This document shows positions 7,398 through 17,478 of a DNA stretch of 45,814 bases, piece after piece (the stretch's first letter is position 1; each line of letters starts with the position of its first letter). The notes under the pieces are model-generated. The model was not told where the DNA came from, searched no databases, and saw only the letters and a list, made by a program, of their open reading frames with translations. Origin of the DNA: Eubacterium sp. Lineage in GTDB: Bacteria > Bacillota > Clostridia > Lachnospirales > Lachnospiraceae. The DNA lies in assembly GCA_024697845.1 (NCBI GenBank), contig JAILRZ010000147.1, positions 1 to 45,814 on the forward strand, given 5' to 3'. The position numbers and the translations under genes were made by a program.

Positions 7398-10046
7398 TTA
7401 CTTTTTCAACTGTTCAAGCTGAGCAGTTACCTGTTCCATCATCTGCTCATATTTTGCTTTCTTTTCTTTCTCTTCGTTGATTTTCTTTTCAGGAGCCTTA
7501 TTGACAAAGTTTGGATTGCTAAGCATTCCGTTAACACGTGCAAGCTCCTTATTTAATTTTTCTACTTCTTTTTCAAGACGTTCAATCTCCTTGGAAATAT
7601 CAACCAATTCAGCAAAAGGCATATAGATGGTTGCCTTTGGAATTACAACGGAAACTGCATTATCTTCAATTCCTGTCTTGTCTTCCTGAATTACTACTTC
7701 ACTGGCATAACCCAATGTTGCAAAGAACACCTTTCCGCTTTCGAAAATCTTTCTCACTTCAGCATCTTCAGAAACAACAAATACTTTTGCTTTCTTAGAT
7801 GGTGCAACATTCATTTCAGAACGTCGGTTACGAATTGCACGAACCGCTTCCTTGATGGTTTCTACTGCTGTTTCTTCTTTTTCGAAATTATAAACCTCGT
7901 CAAATTCAGGCCATGTAGAAATCATAATTGATTCTTCTTCCTCCTGAAGATTACAGAAAATTTCTTCTGTAATAAATGGCATATAAGGGTGAAGAAGTTT
8001 CAATCCATCAATAAGAACTTTTTTCAAAGTCCATAACGCAGCGTACTTTGTATCGTCGTTATCATTGTACAATCTTGGCTTAACCATTTCAATATACCAA
8101 TCACAAAATTCTTCCCAAATAAATTCATAAATTTTGTCGGCTGCGATACCAAGTTCATACTTATCCAGATTTTCTGTCACATCCTTTGCTAATTTGTTGA
8201 CTTTTGACAGAATCCATTTATCCGCATCTGTTAAGTTTTCCGGCTTATTGGACAAATCAATGTTTTCTTCCGGAAGGTTCATCATAATGAAACGAGACGC
8301 ATTCCAAACTTTATTTGCAAAGTTTCTGGATGCTTCTACTCGTTCCCAGTAGAAACGCATATCATTACCAGGTGCATTACCGGTAATCAATGTGAATCGA
8401 AGTGCATCCGCACCATACTTGTCAATTACTTCCAATGGATCAATTCCATTTCCTAAAGATTTACTCATCTTTCTTCCTTGGTCATCACGAACCAGTCCGT
8501 GGAATACTACGGTGTGGAACGGAAGCTTTCCTGTATGCTCTAATCCTGAGAATACCATTCGAATAACCCAGAAGAAAATAATATCGTAACCTGTTACCAA
8601 TACATCTGTCGGATAGAAATACTCATAGTCTTCTGTTTTTTCAGGCCATCCTAACGTAGAGAAAGGCCATAAAGCTGAGGAGAACCATGTATCCAGAGTA
8701 TCTTCATCCTGCTTGAAATGATTCTTTCCACACTTTGGACATACTTCCGGAGCTTCTTTGGAAACAACAACTTCTCCACAATCCTGACAATAATATGCAG
8801 GAATTCTGTGTCCCCACCAAAGCTGTCTGGAAATACACCAGTCACGAATATTCTCTAACCAGTTATAATATGTCTTATCCATTCTTTCAGGAATCAGTTT
8901 TAAGTCTCCATTCTTAACTGCATCCATAGCCGGTTTTGCAAGTTCTTTCATAGCAACAAACCACTGTGGCTTAATCATTGGTTCTACAGCCGTCTTACAA
9001 CGGTCGTGAGTACCAACGCTATGAACCAAATCTTCTGTTTCTACTAAAAGACCTAATTCTTCCAAATCCTTTAAGATTGCTTTTCTTGCTTCATAACGGT
9101 CCATTCCGGCATACTTGCCACCTACTTCATTAACGGTACCGTCATCATTTAACATATTGATTTCCGGAAGATTATGACGCTTTCCAACTTCATAATCGTT
9201 CGGGTCATGGGCAGGTGTAATCTTAACAACACCGGTTCCCTTGGTCATATCTGCATGTTCATCTGCAATAACCGGAATCTGGCGACCTGTTAATGGTAAT
9301 TCAACCATCTTTCCGATGAGATCCTGATATCTTTCATCTTCAGCATTCACTGCAACTGCAGTATCGCCCAATAAAGTTTCCGGACGAGTTGTTGCAATTT
9401 CCAAGAATCGTCCTTCTTCCCCTACTACCGGATAATTGATGTGCCAGAAATGTCCATTCATATCTACGTGTTCTACTTCCGCATCGGAAATAGATGTCTG
9501 ACATACCGGACACCAGTTAATTAATCTGGAACCCTTATAGATTAACTTCTTATTATATAATTTAACAAATACATCCTGAACTGCATCAGAGCAACCTTCA
9601 TCCATAGTAAAACGTTCTCTGTCCCAGTCTGCAGAAGATCCCAATTTTTTTAACTGGTTAATAATACGTCCGCCGTATTCTTCCTTCCAGTCCCAGGCTC
9701 TTTCCAAAAAGCCTTCTCGTCCAAGGTCTTCCTTGTTGATTCCCTGCTCTTTTAAAGCATCAATAATCTTAACTTCTGTAGCAATGGAAGCATGGTCTGT
9801 TCCCGGCTGCCATAACGCATTGTATCCCTGCATACGTTTTACTCTGATTAAAATATCCTGCATGGTGTTATCCAGAGCATGTCCCATATGCAACTGTCCT
9901 GTAATATTTGGTGGTGGCATTACAATTGTAAATGGCTTTTTACTTCTATCTGCCTCCGCATGAAAATATTTCTTTTCTGTCCATTTTTGATACAGTCTGT
10001 CTTCAATCTCTGCCGGACTGTAATTCTTTGCAATTTCCTTCTTCAT
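7398..10046 (-). CDS. valS: Valine--tRNA ligase
   Basis: ValS charges tRNA-Val with valine and edits mischarged threonine. The 882-aa length is standard. The class I signatures are present: HIGH variant HMGH in [14 protein letters not shown] (about residue 53) and KMSKS in [11 protein letters not shown] (about 527). The editing domain ([15 protein letters not shown]) and zinc-site cysteines (CPVC, CQDC...CPKC) are also visible. A C-terminal coiled coil typical of ValS ends the protein ([18 protein letters not shown]). AAGGAG precedes the start. Expression is controlled by the T-box leader directly upstream. Confidence 0.98.
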   Translation of the reverse strand: MKKEIAKNYSPAEIEDRLYQKWTEKKYFHAEADRSKKPFTIVMPPPNITGQLHMGHALDNTMQDILIRVKRMQGYNALWQPGTDHASIATEVKIIDALKEQGINKEDLGREGFLERAWDWKEEYGGRIINQLKKLGSSADWDRERFTMDEGCSDAVQDVFVKLYNKKLIYKGSRLINWCPVCQTSISDAEVEHVDMNGHFWHINYPVVGEEGRFLEIATTRPETLLGDTAVAVNAEDERYQDLIGKMVELPLTGRQIPVIADEHADMTKGTGVVKITPAHDPNDYEVGKRHNLPEINMLNDDGTVNEVGGKYAGMDRYEARKAILKDLEELGLLVETEDLVHSVGTHDRCKTAVEPMIKPQWFVAMKELAKPAMDAVKNGDLKLIPERMDKTYYNWLENIRDWCISRQLWWGHRIPAYYCQDCGEVVVSKEAPEVCPKCGKNHFKQDEDTLDTWFSSALWPFSTLGWPEKTEDYEYFYPTDVLVTGYDIIFFWVIRMVFSGLEHTGKLPFHTVVFHGLVRDDQGRKMSKSLGNGIDPLEVIDKYGADALRFTLITGNAPGNDMRFYWERVEASRNFANKVWNASRFIMMNLPEENIDLSNKPENLTDADKWILSKVNKLAKDVTENLDKYELGIAADKIYEFIWEEFCDWYIEMVKPRLYNDNDDTKYAALWTLKKVLIDGLKLLHPYMPFITEEIFCNLQEEEESIMISTWPEFDEVYNFEKEETAVETIKEAVRAIRNRRSEMNVAPSKKAKVFVVSEDAEVRKIFESGKVFFATLGYASEVVIQEDKTGIEDNAVSVVIPKATIYMPFAELVDISKEIERLEKEVEKLNKELARVNGMLSNPNFVNKAPEKKINEEKEKKAKYEQMMEQVTAQLEQLKK

Positions 10047-10080
10047 TCTTTTTCTCTCCTTTTAAGTGATTTTCGGCACG

Positions 10081-10114
10081 TAAAAGAAAATCGTGCCAAC
10101 TGGTATCGGCACGA
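10081..10114 (-). terminator. T-box leader terminator of valS
   Basis: On the minus strand TCGTGCC, a 10-nt loop and GGCACGA are followed by TTTTCTTTTA. A further CGTGCCG just downstream (10074-10080) could pair with the same GGCACG arm, giving an alternative fold close to the valS ribosome site. Confidence 0.7.
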
Positions 10115-10350
10115 CTTATATTATCTATGCTGGTACCGCTAAGAAGGGCGAATCAAACGCTCGCGGTACCACCTTCTTGATCACTCATCATATCCTGTAA
10201 CGGGGACGAACCGGAAATAACTACACACATCTGCTTCATCATTTCTGCTCCAAAGCTACCTTCACAACCACTACTTTACAGGGCTCCCACCATCCCCTGC
10301 TCTCTGGAAAAGGTTTGTTGCTACTCCTCTTAATCATTGCATTTCACATA
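10115..10350 (-). promoter_or_regulatory. T-box riboswitch (valine) controlling valS
   Basis: The conserved T-box sequence AAGGTGGTACCGCG is at 10162-10175 on the minus strand, inside an antiterminator-type stem AAGAAGG/CCTTCTT. The 5' part has the GAGTA K-turn-like motif and the AGAGAG bulge of Stem I. The likely specifier codon is GUA (Val), at 10257-10259 in the segment GAAGGTAGC. Uncharged tRNA-Val would stabilise the antiterminator and allow valS transcription. The position directly before valS agrees with the specifier. Confidence 0.92.
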
Positions 10351-10356
10351 TTCTAT

Positions 10357-10385
10357 ATCTTAATTTTTATTCCGAGTTTTGTCAA
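10357..10385 (-). promoter_or_regulatory. Promoter of the valS T-box transcript
   Basis: TTGACA (10380-10385) and TAAGAT (10357-10362) on the minus strand are separated by 17 bp. They lie just before the first T-box helix and just after the stop of the 259-aa gene. Confidence 0.65.
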
Positions 10386-10392
10386 CAGCGGA

Positions 10393-11172
10393 TTAACTAT
10401 TGATTTCCACCACATACTGCTTTTTGCATTTTTTTACAAAATCCCCTTCATTCGCTTCATCCCATTCGGACTGGATATGAACTTTTCTCCTGATAATTTC
10501 AGAACGAAGGCGATTTACAACCGTATCTGAAATACCATATTTTTTCTGATCCATCTTCATTCGGTCTTCATCTCCGGCTAACAGAGAACATAATAACAGG
10601 GATTCCAGAGATTCACCGGAATTATTCAATCGGTAAGCACAACGAAATGCCGCTGCTGCTTCTTCATATTCAAATAATCTGGTATAAGCCACCGCAAGAT
10701 TATTATAAACATCTCCGTAAAAACGCTCTGGCAATTCTTTATTCACAGACTTTTTCAGGATGCTGTTATAGTAATTAATTGCCATGTTATATTTCCCATT
10801 ATCCATCAACATGTCTGCTTTTGCTTTGATTCGTTCTGCTGCTGTTTTTGAACTAAGCATTACCAAATGATTTTCCAGTTTTTCGGATTCCCGTTCAGAA
10901 TAGTATCCTGAATTTTTGATAACAAAGGCAACCTTTTCTCCCAGACTTCCTTTGTTTTCCATAATCGTTCGGATTCCCGCTGCAATGGCCGGCTGGTTCA
11001 ATTCATTTTCAATATAAAACAATAAACTTTCATTGAAGAAGCCTTCTTCCACCAGGTAGAGATAATTGTATAAATAGTATGCAAGTTCCTCTATAGAATA
11101 AATGTTTTTATTGATTTCTTTGATATAATATGGCTTTTCTGTATGTATCGTACATAATGCAATTTTATTCAT
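10393..11172 (-). CDS. TPR-repeat protein, third member of a DUF5717/DUF5716-type gene trio
   Basis: The function is unknown. The 259-aa protein looks cytoplasmic, with no signal peptide or membrane segment. Its N-terminal part (residues 1-100) is Tyr-rich and helical (YSIEELAYYLYNYLYLVEEGF). TPR-type helices follow at about 115-215 (ADMLMDNGKYNMAINYYNSIL; YNNLAVAYTRLFEYEEAAAAFRCAY). The C-terminus is basic and charged. It starts 14 bp after the stop of the Hsp70-like gene, with only a weak ribosome site, so it is probably the last gene of the rarA-led operon and may depend on coupling. Confidence 0.8.
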   Translation of the reverse strand: MNKIALCTIHTEKPYYIKEINKNIYSIEELAYYLYNYLYLVEEGFFNESLLFYIENELNQPAIAAGIRTIMENKGSLGEKVAFVIKNSGYYSERESEKLENHLVMLSSKTAAERIKAKADMLMDNGKYNMAINYYNSILKKSVNKELPERFYGDVYNNLAVAYTRLFEYEEAAAAFRCAYRLNNSGESLESLLLCSLLAGDEDRMKMDQKKYGISDTVVNRLRSEIIRRKVHIQSEWDEANEGDFVKKCKKQYVVEINS

Positions 11173-11186
11173 ATGATTTGCAAAAC

Positions 11187-12413
11187 TTACAGTTCGTAAA
11201 TTTTGCTCACCTCCATTCCTGAACTCTTAAATAATTCTCCAAAGCCTAAATCCTTGATGACAATTTCAAATCGTTTCTCATCGAGATATCTGAAATTCAC
11301 TTCGATTCTTGTAGTCTTTGGTGGTCTTTCCGGAAAGCCTGTAAGATCCAGTTCAAACTGATCCTTTTTCTGATTGAGCAAATCGTTGACTTCAAAAAAA
11401 GCTTTCGTTGGTTGTTCCATAATGCATTCTGCTCTGGATTTTGCCTGGGACCAGTAATCTCCCACATTAGAAAGTGTAATCGTATTATCTCGCTCTTTGT
11501 ATTTCACTGCCATAGTCACTTTTACACGGGTACGTCCCTTGCAGGAAATCAGATAATTTTCCAGATTTGGAATATGGAACAGTTCTTTTGCCGCAAAAGC
11601 CGCTCCTTTTACAATCAGATTATTTCCCTTAAATACTCTACGGTTTCCACACATAACAGATAATGATTTTGCCCAGTCTTCTTCATAAAAGCCGTCTCCG
11701 GACAAGTAAATTCCGGACACTACCTGATGTGCGAATTTTTCTTCCAGATATTTTGCAAAAATCTGATCCGCCTGTTTAGGATTTTCTTTTAACTGATCAT
11801 AGGTAAGCATCTCTGACAGATCATCCACATCCACATAGGCTACCGAAGGGCCTCTGCCATGAATCACCTTTAATCTTCTGTTCTCAAATTTTTCTTTAGA
11901 AAAATTAAAGAAGTACACCTGATTAATCCAGATATCCTTATTCTGATTCAACATATAATATACAAAACTTTCCGAATGGCTCAGCACACGGAAGTCTTCT
12001 TCCTCAAAGCCTAACAGGAATAACGCTTCGGAAATGATTTCCACCAGTTTCGGAGTCACTTCTTCCACCGTCACCAAAACATTTTTTACCGATTGTCCAC
12101 TTCTCTTTTTTGCCAAATGGATTAAATAAGAAAAATAAGACTGCATCATAAAATAGCTTTTTTCTTCTTCCTGCTGTTGAATAACTTCCGGTAAATCAAT
12201 GAAGAATTTGCACTGTGGATTTTCCTCTTTATTGACAGCTTCTTCTCCAACGTACCACTCTTTTAAATTTTCATGATAACACATCACTGATGGAATCAGA
12301 TAATTATCCTCTGTTCCAAAACTAATGGATTCCGGATTTCCGTTTTCATCAATGTAAGCGATTTGTGTATATTCTTTCGAAAAATCGATTCCTAAAATTG
12401 TTCCTTTTATCAA
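11187..12413 (-). CDS. DUF5716-like protein with an Hsp70/actin-type fold and altered phosphate loops
   Basis: I place this 408-aa protein in the DUF5716 family from memory; its function is unknown. Its order of motifs follows an Hsp70 ATPase domain. Residues 7-21 (LGIDFSKEYTQIAYI) sit where Hsp70 has phosphate loop 1, and 145-155 (SHSESFVYYML) where it has NEPTAAALAYG. Residues 167-184 (VYFFNFSKEKFENRRLKV) sit at phosphate loop 2, 234-245 (GIYLSGDGFYEE) at the adenosine motif, and 268-275 (VKGAAFAA) at the final helix. A beta-rich C-terminal segment from about 300 could match a substrate-binding domain. The glycines of loop 1 and GGGT of loop 2 are replaced, so ATP hydrolysis is doubtful. 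The start is TTG, behind a strong AGGAGG. Confidence 0.8.
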   Translation of the reverse strand: MIKGTILGIDFSKEYTQIAYIDENGNPESISFGTEDNYLIPSVMCYHENLKEWYVGEEAVNKEENPQCKFFIDLPEVIQQQEEEKSYFMMQSYFSYLIHLAKKRSGQSVKNVLVTVEEVTPKLVEIISEALFLLGFEEEDFRVLSHSESFVYYMLNQNKDIWINQVYFFNFSKEKFENRRLKVIHGRGPSVAYVDVDDLSEMLTYDQLKENPKQADQIFAKYLEEKFAHQVVSGIYLSGDGFYEEDWAKSLSVMCGNRRVFKGNNLIVKGAAFAAKELFHIPNLENYLISCKGRTRVKVTMAVKYKERDNTITLSNVGDYWSQAKSRAECIMEQPTKAFFEVNDLLNQKKDQFELDLTGFPERPPKTTRIEVNFRYLDEKRFEIVIKDLGFGELFKSSGMEVSKIYEL

Positions 12414-12427
12414 AACTTCCTCCTAAC

Positions 12428-15400
12428 CTACAAGAGCTTAAATAGTTCCTGTCCCGCAATTCTGCTTAGCTCGTAGGATTGCATAATCTCTCTTGCCGCA
12501 TCATTTCGCCCGATACTTCTGCAAATCATCATTCCGTTAATCATTCCAAAACGTGTTTCATCATTGTAAGCATTCTTATCCGTAATACGAACAGAATAAT
12601 TGTCTAGCACCTTTCCATTCGGAAAATCTTCAGAATATTCTTTGATGCTGTAATTGATTTCTTCTCCATAGAACATAATAATTTCTTTGGTAAAGATTCC
12701 CTGATAGATACTTCTCATTTCTTCCGTAACTCTCTTGGTAAATCCTTCTGCTGTCTTAATCTGATAATCAATATAAACTTTATGTTTTGGATTCGTACGG
12801 AAATCAATAATTGTTTTGTCAATCAAATCAAACGGTACTTTAAACCACTGATTAAACTGCTTGTAAAAATCCAGATTGATATGATTCTTTGCCAAATCTG
12901 CAATCAACCGCTTGGCAATTTCAATCTGTTCCTCTCCCAATTCTTTTTTCTTCGAAAGGATTTCCACAAAAGCAATCTTTGTAATCAATGTTGTCTGAAA
13001 TCCATTGCGATATTCCTGTTCCAAAATTTCCCAAATAATTTTCGGACACTGAACCTTCTTGATAAAATAATTAAATGTAACATAGGTGTAAAATGCCCTT
13101 CGAACCATGCCATTGGTTGGTCCTTTGATATATTCCTGATAGACATTATAAATTGCTTCTGTCGTGCTTGCCTCAAAAATGTATTGAATCAGTAATCGTT
13201 CTGCCAGTGTATTATCTGAAATTTTCTTAGCCTGAATTGCCAAGAACAACTGCTGCAGTTCCAGGGTACCCGCTTCATAATACTTTCCTAAATAAATCAG
13301 GATTGCGTCTTCTCTACAACCATTTCGAAATACTACCGCACAAATTTCTGCAAGAAGTGCATTTTCTTTCATCTCCTCCGCTTCCACTAACTGAATACAC
13401 ATCTTTTCCAACAGACTCTTCTCAATTCCTTCATAACCGTAGCGAACAATATAAGGGAATACCATTTCTATCAGATTCCGCTCAATTAAAATCTCCATTA
13501 CTTTATTTCTGGATTGAATTGTTAGTTCATCCATATTAAGAGATAAAATATAAATATCCAAATCTCCCTGATCAAATCCTTTGTAGTAATAATCCACAAG
13601 AAATTCCTTTAATTCCAATTCATACTGTCTGGAAATCTTTGGCATTTCCACTGCTCGTTTTAATTCTACCACTTCTCCCTGATGGTCCAATGGATGCTTC
13701 ATAATTTCTTCCACATACCGTAGCACTTCCAAGTCTTCCGTTTTCTGTGGTCCCATCTTCATTTCAAGGGTTAATGGTTTCATTTCATATTCAATTTCGG
13801 ACCAGATATTACCTTCCGCATCCATGAAAAGTATTACCGGATTTTTTGTATATAGTAATACCTCTGCGTAGCCACCGGATACTGATACTAACTGAACCTG
13901 CTCCATTTCCTTGTGACAAACAAGAACTGATTTAATATTTTCATTTTGAACCTTAATTTCATAAGTATTCAGTACCTGGGATAACTTGCTTTCCATATCA
14001 TCCACAATAAAATCCCTGGTCAAGACTGCATTATAAATAACCTGTAAGAACCGATTGTTCCTTCCCATAAGCAACTGTTCAGTCACATACTTTTCCAATC
14101 CGTCCCGATATTTTGCAAAAATAGAATCTTCTTTCAAATTCGTAATCAGATTTGCATAGAAATAATCTTTCTTTTCTACCAATGTATCTGTTCCATAAGA
14201 GAAATATTTATAAGCATCCTTTTCAAACGGCTTCATAGATGTCGTATCTGCAGTATAGATATAGTATTCATAAAGATTTGTAATCTTCAAGTCCTTCTGA
14301 ACACCTTTTTCCAACCATTCAAAGTACTTTGTCTGCCTTTTCTCTCCATTAATAATCATGGTACAGATTGCTCCCAGTACTTCATCCTGCTCTGTATCCT
14401 CATAAAAGCGGGTCAAAATCTGGAAATAGTTTTGATGCCATCCTTTTTCTTTGACCATCAACGCTGCGGTCTGCTTCGCCATTTCCGCATTTGCCATATG
14501 ATACTTCCCGGCGAAGTTTAACACCTGTATTTCAAACTTATTGATAATGCGAAGAAGTTCCGGCTGTTTTGCAATAATATTTGCCGCCTCAAAATACATT
14601 ACCGGACTATAACAGCCTTCCGTAAATAGACGCTTAATCATGGTATATTTCAAACTTGGATTTTCTTCAAATCGTTCATCCATATAAAAGAGCATCCATA
14701 AAAGCTGCCATGTATCGTGACCGCCCTCATAATACTTTTTGATTTCTTCTTTAATTTCACTCGTGTAATTCGGACTATTTTTCTGCAATGTCTTTAAATA
14801 CAAATAGAAGCAATATTCTTCCACACTGTAGTTTTTGTGCAAAGCTAAAGTATCCGATACTTCATTGAGATAAGTAGCTGCAACTTCCTTTTGGTTTTGT
14901 ACAATGGAAATATGCGCTTTTGCCAGCAATCCTACCACATCTTTATTGTTCAGTGACAAACGCTCATCTGCCATTCGTTTCATTTCATCCATCCACTGGA
15001 AACTATCAATTTTTCCTGTACGGAAATCCAAATAGTTTTTCACAAATCCCATGTTACTTTTCTTTTCACTGAGATACGCTTCAAGAGATTCTTTCCGATT
15101 CACAATGACAATATCATAGATAATACAATCATGAACGGTCTTAAAAGTAATTCGTCCGTGATTACTTCCGCCATGAAGTTTTGCCGCATTAATATAATAA
15201 CGATATTCTGCGATTCGTCCGTTAAATTCCTCACTGCTGATTTGTTCTTTGCAGTTATAAAGGAAATCCCCTTCCACAGTAACATCTACATCTACATAGC
15301 CCCAGGTATTTTTATGAATCTCCACAACGTCTGCATAGTTATTTTCAATATCCGTAAATTCCTTGAAGTTTTCTTTGGTGCGAATATTAACACGCTTTTT

Positions 15401-15961
15401 TAATTCTTTTCCAACAAGAAATTCTTCTAAGGCAATATGACGATTATGATTTTTCATTAGTTGCGTATACAAGGTATAACCAAAGCTATCGGTCTTTAAG
15501 AAATATCTTTTAAACTCTTTAGACATAAACAGTAACAACGCTTCGTCATAGCTTTCCTGAACCAAATGCACAAAATCCTTCAGGCTTTCCACATTGCCAT
15601 TGGTGGAAAACACTTCTGATTTTTTAATGGTAATGCCGAAAGGAATTGCATAATCTCCACCGGTAGTAATCACACTGATAGTTCCACTGCAAACCTGTCC
15701 TTCATATAAATTTCTGGCACTGATTTTATAATGTAATTTATTATTGACACCATAAAACTGATTGTTTTCAAAGGTCACATGTTCATCTGTTGAAAATGCT
15801 ACTCCTTTTACCGGCAATCCGTTTTTTCCGACAATCGATATTTCTCCTTCTGCAGTTTCACCACAACACAATTCCACTGCAATTCTGTTTTCTGAAATTT
15901 CCACATCAGGAGTTTCGTAATTTGCATTTCCTGATGCCAGTTTTTCCATCAAAAGTTTCAC
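12428..15961 (-). CDS. Large DUF5717-like protein of unknown function
   Basis: This 1177-aa protein appears to be cytoplasmic, with no signal peptide or membrane helix. Residues 15-115 form a beta-rich, Ig-like domain (GEISIVGKNGLPVKGVAFST; GTISVITTGGDYAIPFGITI). A very long helical region at about 130-1040 resembles a repeat solenoid, and a mixed alpha/beta end follows (HKVYIDYQIKTAEGFTKRV; INYSIKEYSEDFPNGKVLDN). I recognise it as DUF5717-like by size, layout and its DUF5716-like partner. The start is GTG with GAGGT upstream; an ATG four codons later is an alternative. It sits between rarA (28 bp) and the Hsp70-like gene (14 bp), so one transcript is likely. Confidence 0.8.
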   Translation of the reverse strand: MKLLMEKLASGNANYETPDVEISENRIAVELCCGETAEGEISIVGKNGLPVKGVAFSTDEHVTFENNQFYGVNNKLHYKISARNLYEGQVCSGTISVITTGGDYAIPFGITIKKSEVFSTNGNVESLKDFVHLVQESYDEALLLFMSKEFKRYFLKTDSFGYTLYTQLMKNHNRHIALEEFLVGKELKKRVNIRTKENFKEFTDIENNYADVVEIHKNTWGYVDVDVTVEGDFLYNCKEQISSEEFNGRIAEYRYYINAAKLHGGSNHGRITFKTVHDCIIYDIVIVNRKESLEAYLSEKKSNMGFVKNYLDFRTGKIDSFQWMDEMKRMADERLSLNNKDVVGLLAKAHISIVQNQKEVAATYLNEVSDTLALHKNYSVEEYCFYLYLKTLQKNSPNYTSEIKEEIKKYYEGGHDTWQLLWMLFYMDERFEENPSLKYTMIKRLFTEGCYSPVMYFEAANIIAKQPELLRIINKFEIQVLNFAGKYHMANAEMAKQTAALMVKEKGWHQNYFQILTRFYEDTEQDEVLGAICTMIINGEKRQTKYFEWLEKGVQKDLKITNLYEYYIYTADTTSMKPFEKDAYKYFSYGTDTLVEKKDYFYANLITNLKEDSIFAKYRDGLEKYVTEQLLMGRNNRFLQVIYNAVLTRDFIVDDMESKLSQVLNTYEIKVQNENIKSVLVCHKEMEQVQLVSVSGGYAEVLLYTKNPVILFMDAEGNIWSEIEYEMKPLTLEMKMGPQKTEDLEVLRYVEEIMKHPLDHQGEVVELKRAVEMPKISRQYELELKEFLVDYYYKGFDQGDLDIYILSLNMDELTIQSRNKVMEILIERNLIEMVFPYIVRYGYEGIEKSLLEKMCIQLVEAEEMKENALLAEICAVVFRNGCREDAILIYLGKYYEAGTLELQQLFLAIQAKKISDNTLAERLLIQYIFEASTTEAIYNVYQEYIKGPTNGMVRRAFYTYVTFNYFIKKVQCPKIIWEILEQEYRNGFQTTLITKIAFVEILSKKKELGEEQIEIAKRLIADLAKNHINLDFYKQFNQWFKVPFDLIDKTIIDFRTNPKHKVYIDYQIKTAEGFTKRVTEEMRSIYQGIFTKEIIMFYGEEINYSIKEYSEDFPNGKVLDNYSVRITDKNAYNDETRFGMINGMMICRSIGRNDAAREIMQSYELSRIAGQELFKLL

Positions 15962-15989
15962 GCTAATACCTCATCTGTTTCTGTGTTAT

Positions 15990-17315
15990 CTATTCTGATT
16001 CTTCCTGAATCTTTCTTAAATGTTCCTTAACTTTGACTTCATATCCTAAATCTCCCGGCTCATAGAACACACACTCTGTTAAGCCGTCCGGAAGATACTG
16101 TTGTTTCACATAATGATTTGGATAATCATGAGCATATTTGTATCCCACACCGTGTCCCATTTTGGCCGCCCCACCATAATGAGCATCCTGCAAATGTGTC
16201 GGTACCGGAGCTGTCACCGTACTTTTTACTTTCTCCATTGCTGAAAATACTGCATTGCAGGAAGCGTTACTCTTTGGTGCCGTGGCCACATAAACCACTG
16301 CTTCCGATAAAATAATTTGGGACTCTGGCATTCCCACCTGGTGAACTGCCTGTGCTGCAGCGTTTGCCACAACCAACGCCTGGGGATCTGCCATACCTAC
16401 ATCTTCTGCCGCACAAATCATGATTCTTCTTGCGATAAAATCCACGCTTTCACCGGCATATAACATTTTAGCCAGATAGTACACTGCCGCATCCGGGTCC
16501 GATCCTCGCATACTTTTGATAAATGCGGAAATGGTATCGTAATGATTATCTCCACCTTTATCATACCGCAATGCTCTTTTTTGTACGCACTGTTCAGCTA
16601 CTGCCAAGGTAATATGAATCTTTCCATCTTCAGAAGGATCCGTTGTCAAAATACCAAGTTCTACAGCATTCAACGCTGTTCTTGCATCTCCATTGGCAAT
16701 TTGTGCCAGGAATCGTCTGGCCTCCTCACTGATATCTGCCCGGTACACCCCCATGCCTCGTTCTTCATCATAAACAGCCCGTTCAATCAGGCTTTCTATA
16801 TTTTCAACCGATAAAGGTTTGAGTTCAAAAATAATGGATCTGGAAATTAACGCCGTGTTCACTTCGAAATAGGGATTTTCTGTGGTTGCTCCTATCAATA
16901 TCACGGTTCCGTCTTCCACAAAAGGAAGAAGATAATCCTGCTGCCCCTTATTGAAACGATGAATCTCGTCCACAAACAAAATCGTCTTACGTCCATTCAT
17001 TGCCATGGTCTGTTTTGCCTGTGCCACCACATTTTCCATATCCTTCTTTCCGGAAACTGTGGCATTCAACTGAGTGAACTCCGCACTGGTTGTATTGGCA
17101 ATGACTTTTGCCAAGGTTGTTTTCCCTGTTCCCGGTGGTCCATAAAAAATAACGGAACTGATTTTGTCCGCTTTGATTGCCCGGTAAAGTAATTTATCTT
17201 TTCCGATAATATGTTCCTGCCCCACCACTTCATCCAAAGTTCTCGGACGCAGCCTGCTGGCAAGAGGCGATTCTTTTTCGCTATTCAGATTTCTGGCATA
17301 ATCAAATAAATCCAT
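15990..17315 (-). CDS. rarA: Replication-associated recombination protein A (AAA+ ATPase)
   Basis: RarA (MgsA) is a clamp-loader-like ATPase acting at stalled replication forks. The Walker A (FYGPPGTGKTTLAK), Walker B (ILFVDEIHRFNKGQQD) and sensor 1 (LIGATTENPYFEVN) motifs are present, and the tail carries the family's tetramerisation domain (HYGGAAKMGHGVGYKYAHDY). The ORF track begins at a TTG; the ATG at 17315 with CAGGAG upstream is the better start and gives 441 aa. It is divergent from gltA and heads the DUF5717/DUF5716/TPR gene run. Confidence 0.96.
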   Translation of the reverse strand: MDLFDYARNLNSEKESPLASRLRPRTLDEVVGQEHIIGKDKLLYRAIKADKISSVIFYGPPGTGKTTLAKVIANTTSAEFTQLNATVSGKKDMENVVAQAKQTMAMNGRKTILFVDEIHRFNKGQQDYLLPFVEDGTVILIGATTENPYFEVNTALISRSIIFELKPLSVENIESLIERAVYDEERGMGVYRADISEEARRFLAQIANGDARTALNAVELGILTTDPSEDGKIHITLAVAEQCVQKRALRYDKGGDNHYDTISAFIKSMRGSDPDAAVYYLAKMLYAGESVDFIARRIMICAAEDVGMADPQALVVANAAAQAVHQVGMPESQIILSEAVVYVATAPKSNASCNAVFSAMEKVKSTVTAPVPTHLQDAHYGGAAKMGHGVGYKYAHDYPNHYVKQQYLPDGLTECVFYEPGDLGYEVKVKEHLRKIQEESE

Positions 17316-17405
17316 AATCAACTCCTGTTTTATATTTCTCCCTATTGTTTAGAGATAATAATCCACGGTTATTCTACCACAAATCCTTTAAGACTTCTAT
17401 GCCAT

Positions 17406-17434
17406 TTGAGAATTATCTTCATTTGTGATAGAAT
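17406..17434 (+). promoter_or_regulatory. Promoter of gltA
   Basis: TTGAGA (17406-17411) and TAGAAT (17429-17434) are separated by 17 bp, about 45 bp ahead of the gltA start, in the divergent rarA-gltA gap. Confidence 0.65.
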
Positions 17435-17478
17435 AGGTAATTGGTTGTTTAAAATTTACCTTGAAAAGGAGACATCTT

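Noticed and set aside
9733-10142. Plus-strand ORFs opposite the valS start
   Set aside because: They are antisense to valS and its T-box, with no ribosome site and no recognisable family.
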